DNA of 64,000 nt from Boesenbergia rotunda (lineage: Eukaryota; Streptophyta; Magnoliopsida; Zingiberales; Zingiberaceae), in NCBI GenBank assembly GCA_024364735.1, contig JAGFNQ010009462.1, forward strand, positions 1-64,000. The letters run 5' to 3'. The notes below the pieces were generated by a model. The model made no database searches, was not told where the DNA came from, and saw only the letters and a program-made list of their open reading frames with translations. Positions 47,194 to 59,912 of this stretch are shown piece by piece. The translations under genes and the position numbers were made by a program. Each line of letters begins with the position of its first letter. Positions within the stretch are counted from its first letter, which is position 1.

Positions 47194-48450
47194 ATGCCTC
47201 CCCGGATGGCGACTCGGTATAATTTTCTTTCTTTTCTTCTTTTCACTTAGAATTAATTTCATTACCATCCTTTCTCTTGAAACGCATGTTTATTATTTTA
47301 GAAAACAACGTGCAAATCAATCAAACCCCGAGACTGAGCCTAGCCTCGACCCTAGGTTCCCATCCTTGAAACTTTGCAATAAATTTGCTAGGACAACGTA
47401 CAAACCGATAAAAACGAGTTACCTAAATAGGCAATTCTTCACTCAATCTTGTCCATTGGCCATGAATGTTATCTACTTTTACCAACTAGACAACCTTGTA
47501 TTCTACACTCATCCCATTAACACAACCCTATGTGCAGAATTCTACAACAACATAGTTAGACAGAATGACCTTATGTTTGTCACCACAGTTTAAGGGATGC
47601 CCTTGACAATAACACCATCGTTGCTCAACCAATTTCTTGGACTACGACTCTCTCAGTCCACCTTTTGATGTTATCCGCCTACAGATCCTCCTTTTGATGC
47701 TTCCTACTCTCACATTGACCTAGACACCCTATACTCCTATTTTTATAGAGATGCTCGAAACCCTCTGGCTAGGCGGTTTCAGTCTGTAGATCTTCAGGTT
47801 CAGGACTACGCTCTCTATAGAGTCTTAGTTCGTTGCATTCATCCTTTGTCCACTAGGGACGTAGCGACCATGCGACCATTTCACACCTTCCTACTGTACG
47901 CATTGATCCATCACCTAGATATCGACATTGGACTCCACATGTTCCACACGATTCTATATGCGTCCAGTGTTACCACTCAGGGGCGGGTACGCACCCCTTA
48001 CTGCCACATCATCACCTCCATTCTTCATCATCACGGTCGTAATATCACCGATGGAGAGATGACCACGATGACTGAATTTGATGAGATAGGTTTTAGAACT
48101 TTTCCCTAGCGGGCATAGAGGTCTCGGGTACCGGGGTTTTGTCGTGGAGATGTCAGCGAGCTAGACCCCAGATCGACTCTGATGAGGAGATAGAGGTCGA
48201 TGTCGCAGATCTGGCGGCCGAGATTCGAGAGTAGATAGACGAGCCTCCACCTTCGTCGACTATCGAGACACTAGCTCTACTTCGGACAGAGGTACACAGT
48301 CTTAGGGAGGAAGTAGAAGCTAAACATGTAGAGTACATGGATGCCCGCAGAGCCGATCGAGAGACTAGTGACGCACGGTATCTTGAGATGATGTCGCTGT
48401 TTCGATCCTGGCAGCCCAGATCATCTGATCGTCCCGGTCCCTCCTCCTAG
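47194..48450 (+). pseudogene. Broken gene in element I, plant transposon-protein-like
   Basis: The best reading is a two-exon gene. Exon 1 (47194-47216) gives MPPRMATR after joining across an 85-bp intron (47217-47301; GT donor, TTATTTTAG acceptor). Exon 2 carries the front part with FYNNIVRQNDLMF until a TAA at 47591-47593. After a shift, a long frame resumes at about 47685 (DLDTLYSYFYRD ... MRPFHTFLLYALIHHLDIDIG), meets TAG at 48107-48109 and, one shift later, a Glu-rich coiled-coil-like tail ends at TAG 48448-48450. MPPR starts, the FYxN motif and the FLLYAL block resemble the plant transposon-protein family found in non-autonomous retroelements. The molecular function is unknown. Confidence 0.7.
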
Positions 48451-49792
48451 TTTAGATTGGCATTGTACTATTGACTGGCTGACTACCCCTACTCAGTAGG
48501 GTTGATTTGTATTTGACTGTGGTGTGACTATGCTGGTCCTCGCTTTGACCAGTTGACTTATCTAGTTAACTAGTTGCTTTTCTTGATTATCTGATCTTTA
48601 TCAGTGACTATGCTAGGTAGAATAGACTTACTCTACTTTGTTTTTGATAAAACTGTTTTATTATTCATCAGTTTCTACTTAATTTGAAAAATCAGTTTGT
48701 TGCATTTAAAAAATAATAATGTTTCGACTTAGTTTTTTATGAAAAAAAATTACCCCTTCAAAACTAGGGTTTTTTTCGCAAATGGACTTAGCTTAGGCCC
48801 TAACCCTAGAACTGCATGTACCTATAGATCTAGAAGCCAGCATCTCACAAGCACCTTAGGGTACTTTTTGATTGAACACCTAGAATGGGCTGAGATGCTT
48901 AGGTCTTTGCCTTGATTCAAGATGCTTAAGTCTGTGCATCTGCAGTAATTGTGCCACTAAATACCAATAAACAGTAATCAAGTTAAGTGTCAAGCTTAGA
49001 AAATCTAACTTAAACAAAACACTTAACTTGACTAACCCTAGCGAAAGCTATTGTTTATAACTATTAGTAAGTAGCTAATTGGGTTAGACAGGACCCGAAA
49101 GAGATAAGTCAAATTGATTTGGTCCAGTTTATACCTTGAATTAGTTCAGTACAGCACATTATTCTTTTGCTATTGCTTTGCTATATTGTTTTGCTATATG
49201 GTTTTTTTGATATATGGCAAAGGGGGAGAGATTGGAAAGGAGAGAAGGTTTTTTTTCAAAATTCAAAACCTTATTTCAAAAAGTTGCCTTCAAAATTGCT
49301 TCTAAGTACTTGACTTAGGCTGTTTTTCAAAATTATTTCTAGGAACTTGACATAAGTCAATTTTCAAAATTACTTAAGCTGCTTTTCAAAATTTTTCTAA
49401 GTACTTATCTTAAATGTCTCTAATAGAAAATTTCTAAGTTTAAAAACTTCTTTTTTTCTATGTATTAAAAAAATCTTCAGAAGAAGTTTAGAAAATTTTT
49501 CTAAAGTGCGGAAACTAAAGTATTGACTTCAAAATTTTCTAAGTGTAAATTCTCTAAGTACAAAATTTTCAAGTGCCCAACTCAAAAATTATTTTTGGAA
49601 AATGTTTTCTAACTTCCATTTATTTAGGAAAAGATTCTAAGTGTTTTCCCTTTTAGACTTAGAAATTGTTTTTCAAACCCCGCGAACCGTTGAAAAATCT
49701 AGGGGAGATTCCTTCCAGGGGGAGGAAATGAAATTCGAATTTTTTTCGGTTTCTGTTTAAACTTAACTTTTTGAACTGGGTTGCCATAAATC
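48451..49792 (+). other. Element I 3' non-coding region
   Basis: Homologous to 24665-25881 of element D from about 48650 on, with the same CTAGAACTGCATG words and an internal GCAAAGGGGGAGAG purine run near 49216. It is T-rich with TTTTCTAAGT words. No gene is seen. Confidence 0.75.
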
Positions 49793-49806
49793 AAAAAGGG
49801 GGAGAT
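49793..49806 (+). other. Element I polypurine tract
   Basis: AAAAAGGGGGAGAT directly precedes the LTR start TGTTGG at 49807. Confidence 0.88.
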
Positions 49807-50745
49807 TGTTGGTGCAGGCAGCACCTAAGTCGAACCTGGGTTTTGATATTGGCAAAGGGTTCAAAAGTTAAGATGTTATTGTGATCTAATGTGCTCACTG
49901 GGTGTGCAGAACGAAGTCCTGGCGAAGGGTTGTTGGGCACCTAGCGAAGGACTGCTAAGCATCGAAACCCAAAGACCTGGCGAAGGACTGCTGGGCACCA
50001 GGCGAAGGGCCGCTAGGAGTCGAAGACCTGGCGAAGGACTGCTGGGCACCTGGCGAAGGACTGCTTGGTACCGAAGAACTGGCGAAGGGCTGCTAGGCAC
50101 CTGGCGAAGTACTGCTGGGCAAAAGTCCAACCGGAGGAGCCAGTTGGCAAAAGATAAACTCTCCTGAGAGGAGTAGGTGAGGGCATTCCTCGTCGAGGGA
50201 ACAGTAGGCGTCGGTTCGACCTAGGGTTCCATTTGGGAGACCCAAAGTCAGAACCAAGACAGGTATGACTGTATAAACATAACATTTCTTGCCTTGTTTG
50301 TTGTGGAACTAACCTTGAATGTAGGAACTAAAGGAACGTGTTTCTGCAGCTCAGAATGCCCCAAAGGAGAGGTGCAGCAGCTGGGCTAGGCACCTGGAAT
50401 GTCCCGGGCGCCCAAGGTCAAAGCCAAACGAACAAGCTAAGCAAGAATCACAAGAATCGCTTCGGAAGCTCACTGGGCCAGGCGCCCTGAAGCTCCCGGG
50501 CGCCCTGGTGGTCCCAGGCGCCTTGGATGCCTCGGGCGCCCCGGGTCCAAGCCAACAAGCAATCGTAGCCGAGAAGCCAGGAGACCATTTAAACCGGGGC
50601 ACCCCCAGTGTCCCGGGCGCCCTCGTCATCTCCGAGCCCGATTCTGGAGGGATAAGCGCTGACCAAGCTTCGAATAAGAGTTCACGGATCCGAAGGCACG
50701 TGTCAGGCGCCCCCTGGAGTGCTATAAAAGGGGCTCGACCCCTAA

Positions 50746-53700
50746 TGTAACGCCCGCTTTTTTTTTCTCATAAGCGGCGTTACGTTAACATGCTTAGGGC
50801 ATGTAAACATCATAAGGCAGCGGAATAACTTTAACTTATACATGCCCTATCACCATTCCTAACTTAATAACATGGGAACCTTAGCATATTAACTTTGAAC
50901 TTAAGCATCATATCATGTCATACATAACATCATATCATATGGTTCCAGAAGTCATTATTCAACATATAAGTAACCGAGGTGAAGTTCTAGCATAAACAGT
51001 AAACATATGGGTTCCTGGGCCAAGTCACTACTACACACATGCGTTCTCGCCCTCCTGCTGCTTCCATCATTGTCCCCTTGAATGATCTGCAGTATAAGGA
51101 AATAAGACTGTAAGCACACAGGCTTAGTAAGACTCTTTCCTACTGACAAAAACCATTCATCATTCATCATCTCATAATGAGCACATGAAACATTAACATA
51201 CTTGGTGCTCTACTTAGAGCATAACATCTTACATCATTTATCGTATACATAGCATGGCATTAACATAGACATAGTAAACATTCTAAACATTGCATGATAC
51301 ATGGCATAAACATAAACATAGTGAACATTCTAAGCATGACATAATACGTAGCATAAACATAAACATAGTGAACATTCTAAGCATGTCATAACATAGCATA
51401 AACATAAACATAGTGAACATTCTAAGCATGGCATAATACGTAGCATAAACATAAACATAGTGAACATTCTTCTTAACATAATCATGGCATAGTTCATTCA
51501 TTCTCATGCATACTTCTTAACATGCAACGTAAGCATAAAATCTTATCACATAGCATAATGCATAACATGAATGGATGCATGAGTGGAATGCATATACATA
51601 AGGATGCTTAACTTTTAAAAACATACTTTTAAATGCTTAAACATAATCATCATAACATCATTTGGGGTCCCCGGCTTGTACCACATACATACATCATAGC
51701 ACGCATCCCTAGCAAGTCCGAGGTCGCGAGCCCCGACCTACTAGGGTAAGGACAGCATAGTCGGTAGTCCCCGAACCGAGGCGTTCTTAAGGTGCCCATC
51801 CCTGTTGCACAGCTCCGGTAGTGCCAGAACCGTGGACAGCTTCGGTAGTCCAAAACCGGGGCGTTCTTAAGGTGCCCATCCCTTAGACCCATACTTCGGT
51901 CCGGTACAAGCCCATACATAAAGTAAAATACTTTTCATGTTTCATCATTCATAAGACATTCATGGCATACTTAACATAGCATAACTTGTTACGGCTCGGC
52001 CCGTCTACCGGCCCATTTACCAGTCCTCTCGACCGTCGTACCGTCGACCATCGACCGTGCCGTTTAGCATATTTATGCCTTAAAGACATAAGCATCATCT
52101 TTCATTCATCATACTTGTCTTTCATCATCATTCATTCATCATACTTAACATCATCGTTATGCCTTAAAGGCATGTACTTTAACTTCATTCATATGGCTTA
52201 CATACATCTTATTCATAAATCATGGCATACATACATATTATTCATAAAACATGGCATACATACATATCATGGCATACTTGCATATCATTCATAAAACATG
52301 GCATACATACATATCATGGCATACTTGCATATCATTCAAAAAACATACACAAAACTTAACATGGTTCTTAACATAACGTGAGCATATAACTTAGCAGGGT
52401 TCTCTACATCACATAAGCATATATAGGTAGGCTTTCCATAACCTTCTACCTACCATTCAAATACATGGCCTAAAACATAAACATCCATGGTAACCCTATT
52501 AAGTATGGCATCCAGTCATAACCTAAACATGAAACATAAAGCATGATGCTTAAACCTTAGGGTCATGGTTAACATGATTCCTACCATACATTATTTATAA
52601 GACCATAGGAAGTCCTTGGGGCTCATGATTAGGGTTAACCCTAACCTTTAGGCCACTTTCCTAGGGCTGGCCGAAACTTATAAGACCATGGGGGTATGGA
52701 AAAATTTCATTAAAATCTCCAATCAATTATTAAACACTAATCACATCTTACCATAGAGCCATTGGAGCCCTTACTTGAAATAAATCATAACTTTTACCCT
52801 ATTAATCCTTCTTGGCCGAAACTTATAGAGTCTCTAGGCCATGTGAAAATTCACATAATCACCCTCCATCACTCTTATATCATGACAACACATAAAAATA
52901 TATACTTGAAGTTTAGGACTCAACCCTAACCTTTGGGTCCTTGAGGTTGGCCGAAACTTATAGGGTCTCTAGAGTAATCCAAAAATTCCCAAAAATTATA
53001 CTTAACCTCTACACATAATAAGGGAACATTAAATAACATTATCAAGATTTTTGGCATAATTATAGACCTTTAAATCATGGTGGCCGAAACCCTTAAACTT
53101 AGGGTTCTTAGTTTTGTTTCTTTCATGTTGGCCGAAACCCTAGGGTGTCCTAGGGTACTCCAAAAATTCCCAAAAATTATACTTAACCTCTAAACATCAT
53201 AAGGGAACATTAAAAAACATTATCATGATTTTTAGCATAATTATAGATCTTAAAATCATGGTGGCCGAAACCCTTAAGCATAAGGTTCTTGGTTTTCTTT
53301 CCTTTCAACATCAAATCCAAAAACCAACCACTATATCATACTAAAAATCATGAAAATCATAAGGAACTATTATACCACAGGTGAGGGAGTCTTACATTGG
53401 GATTTCTTGATTTTTAGACCTTAAAAGAGAAAGAACTTGTAGAACTCTTGACCCTTGATCCCTCCTTGCCCTTGTTGTCTTGGAAGGAACCTAGATCTTG
53501 GAGATGTGGAGTTTTTCCAAGGGGAAAACCCTCTAAGAGTGGTCAGCTAGAATGAGGGAGGAAGAGAGGAGGAAATGCAATTGAAGGAAGAGAGAAAGAA
53601 ACTCCCAAACCCCCTATTTATCATCCATTAAAGAGGTAAATGAAGAGTCTCTCCATGACCCTTCATCTTCTTCTTAATCTTAACCTATATCCACTTCATT

Positions 53701-54278
53701 TCCTCATAGAAATCCCTTGCTAGGTGAGTTGGTTAAGGCTTACATGGTTGTATAAGAGGTCCAAGGTTCAATTCTTGGCTCATGCACCTTTATTTTTATT
53801 TTATTTTTATTTTTTTAATTTTATTATTTTTATTTCCTAAATTCCGAAAATCCCCCTAAAATCACCCATAATTATGCTAATATTCCTAAATAAAATTCTT
53901 TTATATTTATATTAATTTTACCTAATTTATATAAATTTTACCTAATTAATACCCATTTTTGGAGCCCATTTAAAGCTCATTAGTACCTAATTTCTCCATT
54001 AAAATAGAAAAATTAGGCTAAGACTTACTCATAATCATGCTAATATGCCTAATTAAATCCTATTTATATTTATACTAATTATTACCGAAATCCACCTATA
54101 ATCATGGTACTAAAAAGCCCACATAAAGCCCATTAGTACTTAGTTTTCTCAATTTAAATGCGAAAACATGGATTTTCTAGTCCAAAGTTCTCCTTAATAT
54201 TTCTAGGTCCCTTGGAAAATTATCTAGACATGCTTAGTATTTTAAGAAAATATTAAGAGAATTTTCTGGGTCGTTACA
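50746..54278 (-). repeat. Element L 3' LTR (3533 bp)
   Basis: The minus strand starts TGTAACGACCCAG (54278) and ends GCGGGCGTTACA (50746). Modules in plus order are the terminal hairpin, 47-bp repeats (about 51280-51470), GGTGCCCATCCC duplication, GC-rich block (51985-52068), ACATGGCATACATAC words, 182-bp-type units (about 52950-53330) and a tRNA-like module (53716-53787). It is one unit of about 185 bp shorter than the 5' LTR. Confidence 0.92.
53716..53787 (+). promoter_or_regulatory. tRNA-like module in element L 3' LTR
   Basis: TAGGTGAGTTGGTTAAGGC and CCAAGGTTCAATTCTTGG occur as in K, with one change in the T-arm. Antisense to the LTR. Confidence 0.68.
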
Positions 54279-55560
54279 ATCCCCCATACCTCGTGAAAGT
54301 TCGTCCTCGAACTTAGAATAACTTCGAGTACTTGCGTCTCATCTCGTCCTCGCGCTCCCAGGTAGCTTCTTCGAACCGTTGACTTTGCCATAGGACCTTG
54401 ACTAAGGGCACTTCCTTACTCCTCAGCTTCTTGATTTCCCTATCCAAAATCCGGATGGGTCTGCTCTCATAGCTTAGGTCCTCTTGCACTTGCACCGTCT
54501 GTGGCTCGATCACTTGGTCCATATTTGGGATACACTTTTTCAGCAGGGACACATGGAATACGTTATGGATAGCTGACATCTCTGGAGGCAGCTCCAGCTC
54601 ATATGCCACCTTACCAACTCTTTTCAGAATCAGGTACGGCCCCACGTAGCGCGGACTTAATTTTTCCTTTCCTCCCAAATCTTGTCACCCCCTTCATAGG
54701 AGCCACTTTCAGAAACACCCAATCTCCAACATTAAACTCCAGGGGTCTACGCCGGACATCGGCATAACTCTTCTGCCGGCTCTGAGCAGTTTCTATCCGT
54801 TGCCGAATGTTCTGTATCGCTCGGGTGGTGTCGTCGATTAGGTCTGTCGTGAGCCCCATTGCCTTCTTTTCACCACCTTCGTACCAACAGATTGAAGATC
54901 TACATCTCCTCCCGTACAAAACTTCATAAGGTGCCATTCCAATAATAGCTTGGTAGCTATTGTTGTAAGCGAATTCCACTAAACATAGATATCGGCACCA
55001 ACTTCCTTTGAAATCCTGGGCACAAACTCTCAACATATCCTCCAGTACTTGATTCACTCATTCAGTTTGCCCGTCAGTCTGAGGGTGAAAAGCAGTACTG
55101 AACCACAGTTTAGTGCCCAGAGACTTCTGGACGCACTCCCAAAAACGTGAGATAAAGCGACCATCCCTATCAGAACTCCATGGAGTCTAATTATTTCCCT
55201 AGCGTATAATTGAGCTAGTTGCTCAATCGAATAAGTCATCTTGACTGCTAGGAAGTGAGCAGACTTCGTCAGCCTGTCCACAATTACCCAAACCCCATCA
55301 TACCCGTTTGTAGTCTTGGGAAGTCCTGAAATAAAATCCATCGATATATCTTCCCATTTCCATTCCGGAATCGAATGTGGCTGCAGAACTCCTCCGGGTC
55401 GCTGGTGTTCTGCTTTCACTCGTTTGTAGGTCAGGCAAGTACTAACATGCTGAGCCACGTCTCTCTTCATACCGGACCACCAGAATTTCTCCTTCAGGTC
55501 TTGATACATTTTCGTGGATCCCGGATGCATCGAATAAGGGTTAATTCTTTAATCCAAGAA
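54279..55560 (-). pseudogene. Element L pol remnant: integrase and chromodomain
   Basis: Minus strand, N to C: integrase from MHPGSTKMYQDLKEKFWW, with an HHCC Cys changed to Tyr (CLTYKRVK), core Asp in MDFISGLP, second Asp in SDRDGRF, and the Glu region QTE followed by a TGA. Next come the C-terminal integrase part (LVEFAYNNSYQ, MAPYEVLYGRRC) and a chromodomain-like end (RPIRILDREIKKL ... FEEATWE ... KYSKLF), stop near 54313. Frameshifts lie at about 55170, 55055 and 54640. The chromodomain places the element in the Tekay/Del chromoviruses, whose integrase tail is thought to guide insertion into heterochromatin. A purine-rich tract (GGTATGGGGGAT, 54279-54290) precedes the 3' LTR. Confidence 0.88.
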
Positions 55561-56121
55561 ACTCATAATATTGCCAATTTGACATACGTGATTATGTGTA
55601 TTTTACTCACGACCATTTATACTTATATCCTTGATGATATAAGTGACATACATGATTGTCATAATTGAGCTAGTGCCATTAATAGCCCTATGATGTAATT
55701 ATAGGCATATATCATAATTATATACTTATTATAATTATGGGTAAACCTAATAATAGTTGGGTTCCGAAATCTTAGTTCACAACCTAAGCTATGAATTACA
55801 TTAGTTAATTCTGCCTTACACATTAGTTTGTTACTCTGTCTTCTAGCCATGCTTTCCTTCATAAAGGACAAGTATGGATAATATGAGTTATTGTTATTCC
55901 TACCCCTATATTAAATTCTAAATAAATAAATAAAATAAAATAAAATATCGTTCATATTTGCAATACTTTCCATCATCTATCATAAGTCATCATTCATACT
56001 TGCATATTTAAAGAACATAAGGTATCCTAAAAGTACTTACCATCATAAGATATGCATAAAAAGGTACTTACTTGGAAGCGGCAGGAAGAGGGCTTGATGT
56101 GTGTGTAGTGAGATGGTTACT
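55561..56121 (-). other. Element L residual leader
   Basis: AT-rich, non-coding DNA between the deletion point (about 55540-55560) and the primer site, with an AAATAAATAAATAAAATAAA simple repeat at about 55917-55945. No gene is seen. Confidence 0.7.
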
Positions 56122-56133
56122 GCTCTGATACCA
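56122..56133 (-). other. Element L primer binding site (tRNA-Met type)
   Basis: The minus strand reads TGGTATCAGAGC after the LTR end GGGCGTTACA and the linker GGT. Confidence 0.9.
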
Positions 56134-56136
56134 ACC

Positions 56137-59100
56137 TGTAACGCCCGCTTTTTTTTTCTCATAAGCGGCGTTACGTTAACATGCTTAGGGCATGTAAACA
56201 TCATAAGGCAGCGGAATAACTTTAACTTATACATGCCCTATCACCATTCCTAACTTAATAACATGGGAACCTTAGCATATTAACTTTGAACTTAAGCATC
56301 ATATCATGTCATACATAACATCATATCATAAGGTTCCAGAAGTCATTATTCAACATATAAGTAACCGAGGTGAAGTTCTAGCATAAACAGTAAACATATG
56401 GGTTCCTGGGCCAAGTCACTACTACACACATGCGTTCTCGCCCTCCTGCTGCTTCCATCATTGTCCCCTTGAATGATCTGCGGTATAAGGAAATAAGACT
56501 GTAAGCACACAGGCTTAGTAAGACTCTTTCCTACTCACAAAAACCATTCATCATTCATCATCTCATAATGAGCACATGAAACATTAACATACTTGGTGCT
56601 CTACTTAGAGCATAACATCTTACATCATTTATCGTATACATAGCATGGCATTAACATAGACATAGTAAACATTCTAAACATTGCATGATACATGGCATAA
56701 ACATAAACATAGTGAACATTCTAAGCATGGCATAATACATAGCATAAACATAACATAGTGAACATTCTAAGCATGGCATAACATAGCATAAACATAAACA
56801 TAGTGAACATTCTAAGCATGGCATAATACGTAGCATAAACATAAACATAGTGAACATTCTAAGCATGACATAATACGTAGCATAAACATAAACATAGTGA
56901 ACATTCTTCTTAACATAATCATGGCATAGTTCATTCATTCTCATGCATACTTCTTAACATGCAACGTAAGCATAAAATCTTATCACATAGCATAATGCAT
57001 AACATGAATGGATGCATGAGTGGAATGCATATACATAAGGATGCTTAACTTTTAAAAACATACTTTTAAATGCTTAAACATAATCATCATAACATCATTT
57101 GGGGTCCCCGGCTTGTACCACATACATACATCATAGCGCGCATCCCTAGCAAGTCCGAGGTCGCGAGCCCCGACCTACTAGGGTAAGGACAGCATAGTCG
57201 GTAGTCCCCGAACCGAGGCGTTCTTAAGGTGCCCATCCCTGTTGCACAGCTCCGGTAGTGCCAGAACCGTGGACAGCTTCGGTAGTCCAAAACCGGGGCG
57301 TTCTTAAGGTGCCCATCCCTTGGACCCATACTTCGGTCCGGTACAAGCCCATACATAAAGTAAAATACTTTTCATGTTTCATCATTCATAAGACATTCAT
57401 GGCATACTTAACATAGCATAACTTGTTACGGCTCGGCCCGTCTACCGGCCCATTTACCGGTCCTCTCGACCGTCGTACCGTCGACCATCGACCGTGCCGT
57501 TTAGCATATTTATGCCTTAAAGACATAAGCATCATCTTTCATTCATCATACTTGTCTTTCATCATCATTCATTCATCATACTTAACATCATCGTTATGCC
57601 TTAAAGGCATGTACTTTAACTTCATTCATATGGCTTACATACATCTTATTCATAAATCATGGCATACATACATATTATTCATAAAACATGGCATACATAC
57701 ATATCATGGCATACTTGCATATCATTCATAAAACATGGCATACATACATATCATGGCATACTTGCATATCATTCATAAAACATACACAATAAAACATACA
57801 CATCATGGCATACTGCTAAGTTATATGGTTCTTAACATATAACTTAGCAGGATTCTCTACATCACATAAGCATATATAGGTAGGATTTCCATAACCTTCT
57901 ACCTACCATTCAAATACATGGCCTAAAACATAAACATCCATGGTAACCCTATTAAGTATGGCATCCAGTCATAACCTAAACATGAAACATAAAGCATGGT
58001 GCTTAAACCTTAGGGTCATGGTTAACATGATTCCTACCATACATTATTTATAAGACCATAGGAAGTCCTTGGGGCTCATGATTAGGGTTAACCCTAACCT
58101 TTAGGCCACTTTCCTAGGGCTGGCCGAAACTTATAAGACCATGGGGGTATGGAAAAATTCCATTAAAATCCCCAATCAATCATTAAACACTAATCACATC
58201 TTACCATAGAGCCATTGGAGCCCTTACTTGAAATAAATCATAACTTTTACCCTATTAATCCTTCTTGGCCGAAACTTATAGAGTCTCTAGGCCATGTGAA
58301 AATTCACATAATCACCCTCCATCACCCTTATATCATGACAACACATAAAAATATATACTTGAAGTTTAGGACTCAACCCTAACCTTTGGGTCCTTGAGGT
58401 TGGCCGAAACTTATAGGGTCTCTAGAGTAATCCAAAAATTCCCAAAAATTATAATTAACCTCTACACATAATAAGGGAACATTAAATAACATTATCAAGA
58501 TTTTTGGCATAATTATAGACCTTTAAATCATGGTGGCCGAAACCCTTAAACTTAGGGTTCTTAGTTTTGTTTCTTTCATGTTGGCCGAAACCCTAGGGTG
58601 TCCTAGTGTACTCCAAAAATTCCCAAAAATTATACTTAACCTCTAAACATCATAAGGGAACATCAAAAAACATTATTATTATTTTTATCATAATTATTGA
58701 CCTTTAAATCATGGTGGCCGAAACCCTTAAACTTAGGGTTCTTAGTTTTGTTTCTTTCATGTTGGCCGAAACCCTAGGGTGTCCTAGGGTACTCCAAAAA
58801 TTCCCAAAAATTATACATAACCTATAAACATCATAAGGGAACATTAAACAACATTATCATGATTTTTATAATAATTATAGATCTTAAAATCATGGTGGCC
58901 GAAACCCTTAAGCATAAGGTTCTTGGTTTTCTTTCCTTTCAACATCAAATCCAAAAACCAATCACTATATCATACTAAAAATCATGAAAATCATAAGGAA
59001 CTATTATACCACAGGTGAGGGAGTCTTACATTGGGATTTATTGATTTTTAGACCTTAAAAGAGAAAGAACTTGTAGAACTCTTGACCCTTGATCCCTCCT

Positions 59101-59912
59101 TGCCCTTGTTGTGTTGGAAGGAACCTAGATCTTGGAGATGTGGAGTTTTTCCTAGGGGAAAACCCTCTAAGAGTGGTCGGCTAGAATGAGGGAGGAAGAG
59201 AGGAGGAAATGCAATTGAATGAAGAGAGAAAGAAACTCCCAAACCCCCCTATTTATCATCCATTAAAGAGGTAAATGAAGAGTCTCTCCATGACCCTTCA
59301 TCTTCTTCTTAATCTTAACCTATATCCACTTCATTTCCTCATAGAAATCCCTTGATAGTGAGTTGGTTAAGGCTTACATGGTTGTACAAGAGGTCCAAGG
59401 TTCAATCCTTGGCTCATGCACCTTTATTTTTATTTTATTTTTATTTCATTTATTTTATTATTTTTATTTCCTAAATTCTGAAAATCCCCCTAAAATCACC
59501 CATAATTATGCTAATATTCCTAAATAAAATTCTTTTATATTTATATTAATTTTACCTAATTTATATAAATTTTACCTAATTAATACCCATTTTTGGAGCC
59601 CATTTAAAGCTCATTAGTACCTAATTTCTCCATTAAAATAGAAAAATTAGGCTAAGACTTACCCATAATCATGCTAATATGCCTAATTAAATCTTATTTA
59701 TATTTATACTAATTATTACCGAAATCCACCTATAATCATGGTACTAAAAAGCCCACATAAAGCCCATTAGTACTTAGTTTTCTCAATTTAAATGAGAAAA
59801 CATGGATTTTCTAGGCCAAAGTTCTCCTTAATATTTCTAGGTCCCTTGGAAAATTATCCAGATATGCTTAATATTTTAAGAAAATATTAAGAGAATTTTC
59901 CGGGTCGTTACA
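56137..59912 (-). repeat. Element L 5' LTR (3776 bp)
   Basis: Nearly identical to the 3' LTR along its length, but with one more unit of the array of about 182 bp (58410-58920). It starts TGTAACGACCCGG (59912, minus strand) and ends GCGGGCGTTACA (56137). It has the same modules: 47-bp repeats (56690-56910), GC-rich block (57422-57505) and tRNA-like module. Confidence 0.92.
59350..59421 (+). promoter_or_regulatory. tRNA-like module in element L 5' LTR
   Basis: GATAGTGAGTTGGTTAAGGC and CCAAGGTTCAATCCTTGG; the first box has a small change relative to K. Antisense to the LTR. Confidence 0.66.

Larger units (their letters stand above)
50746..59912 (-). mobile_element. Element L: Ty3/gypsy chromovirus (Tekay type) with large internal deletion, TSD CCTAA
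   Basis: Two near-identical LTRs (59912-56137 and 54278-50746 in minus order) enclose only 1.86 kb: primer site, a short leader and the integrase/chromodomain end of pol. CCTAA at 50741-50745 and 59913-59917 is the target-site duplication, so the element inserted as a unit. Gag, protease, RT, RNase H and the integrase N-terminus are missing. As both LTRs are nearly the same and the TSD is intact, it is the youngest-looking element here. Mobility would need a full-length relative. Confidence 0.93.

Noticed and set aside
47168..47593. Single-exon reading from the ATG at 47168 with a hydrophobic stretch as a membrane protein
   Set aside because: The hydrophobic part is the T-rich candidate intron (47217-47301); splicing from the ATG at 47194 gives a family-like N-terminus instead.
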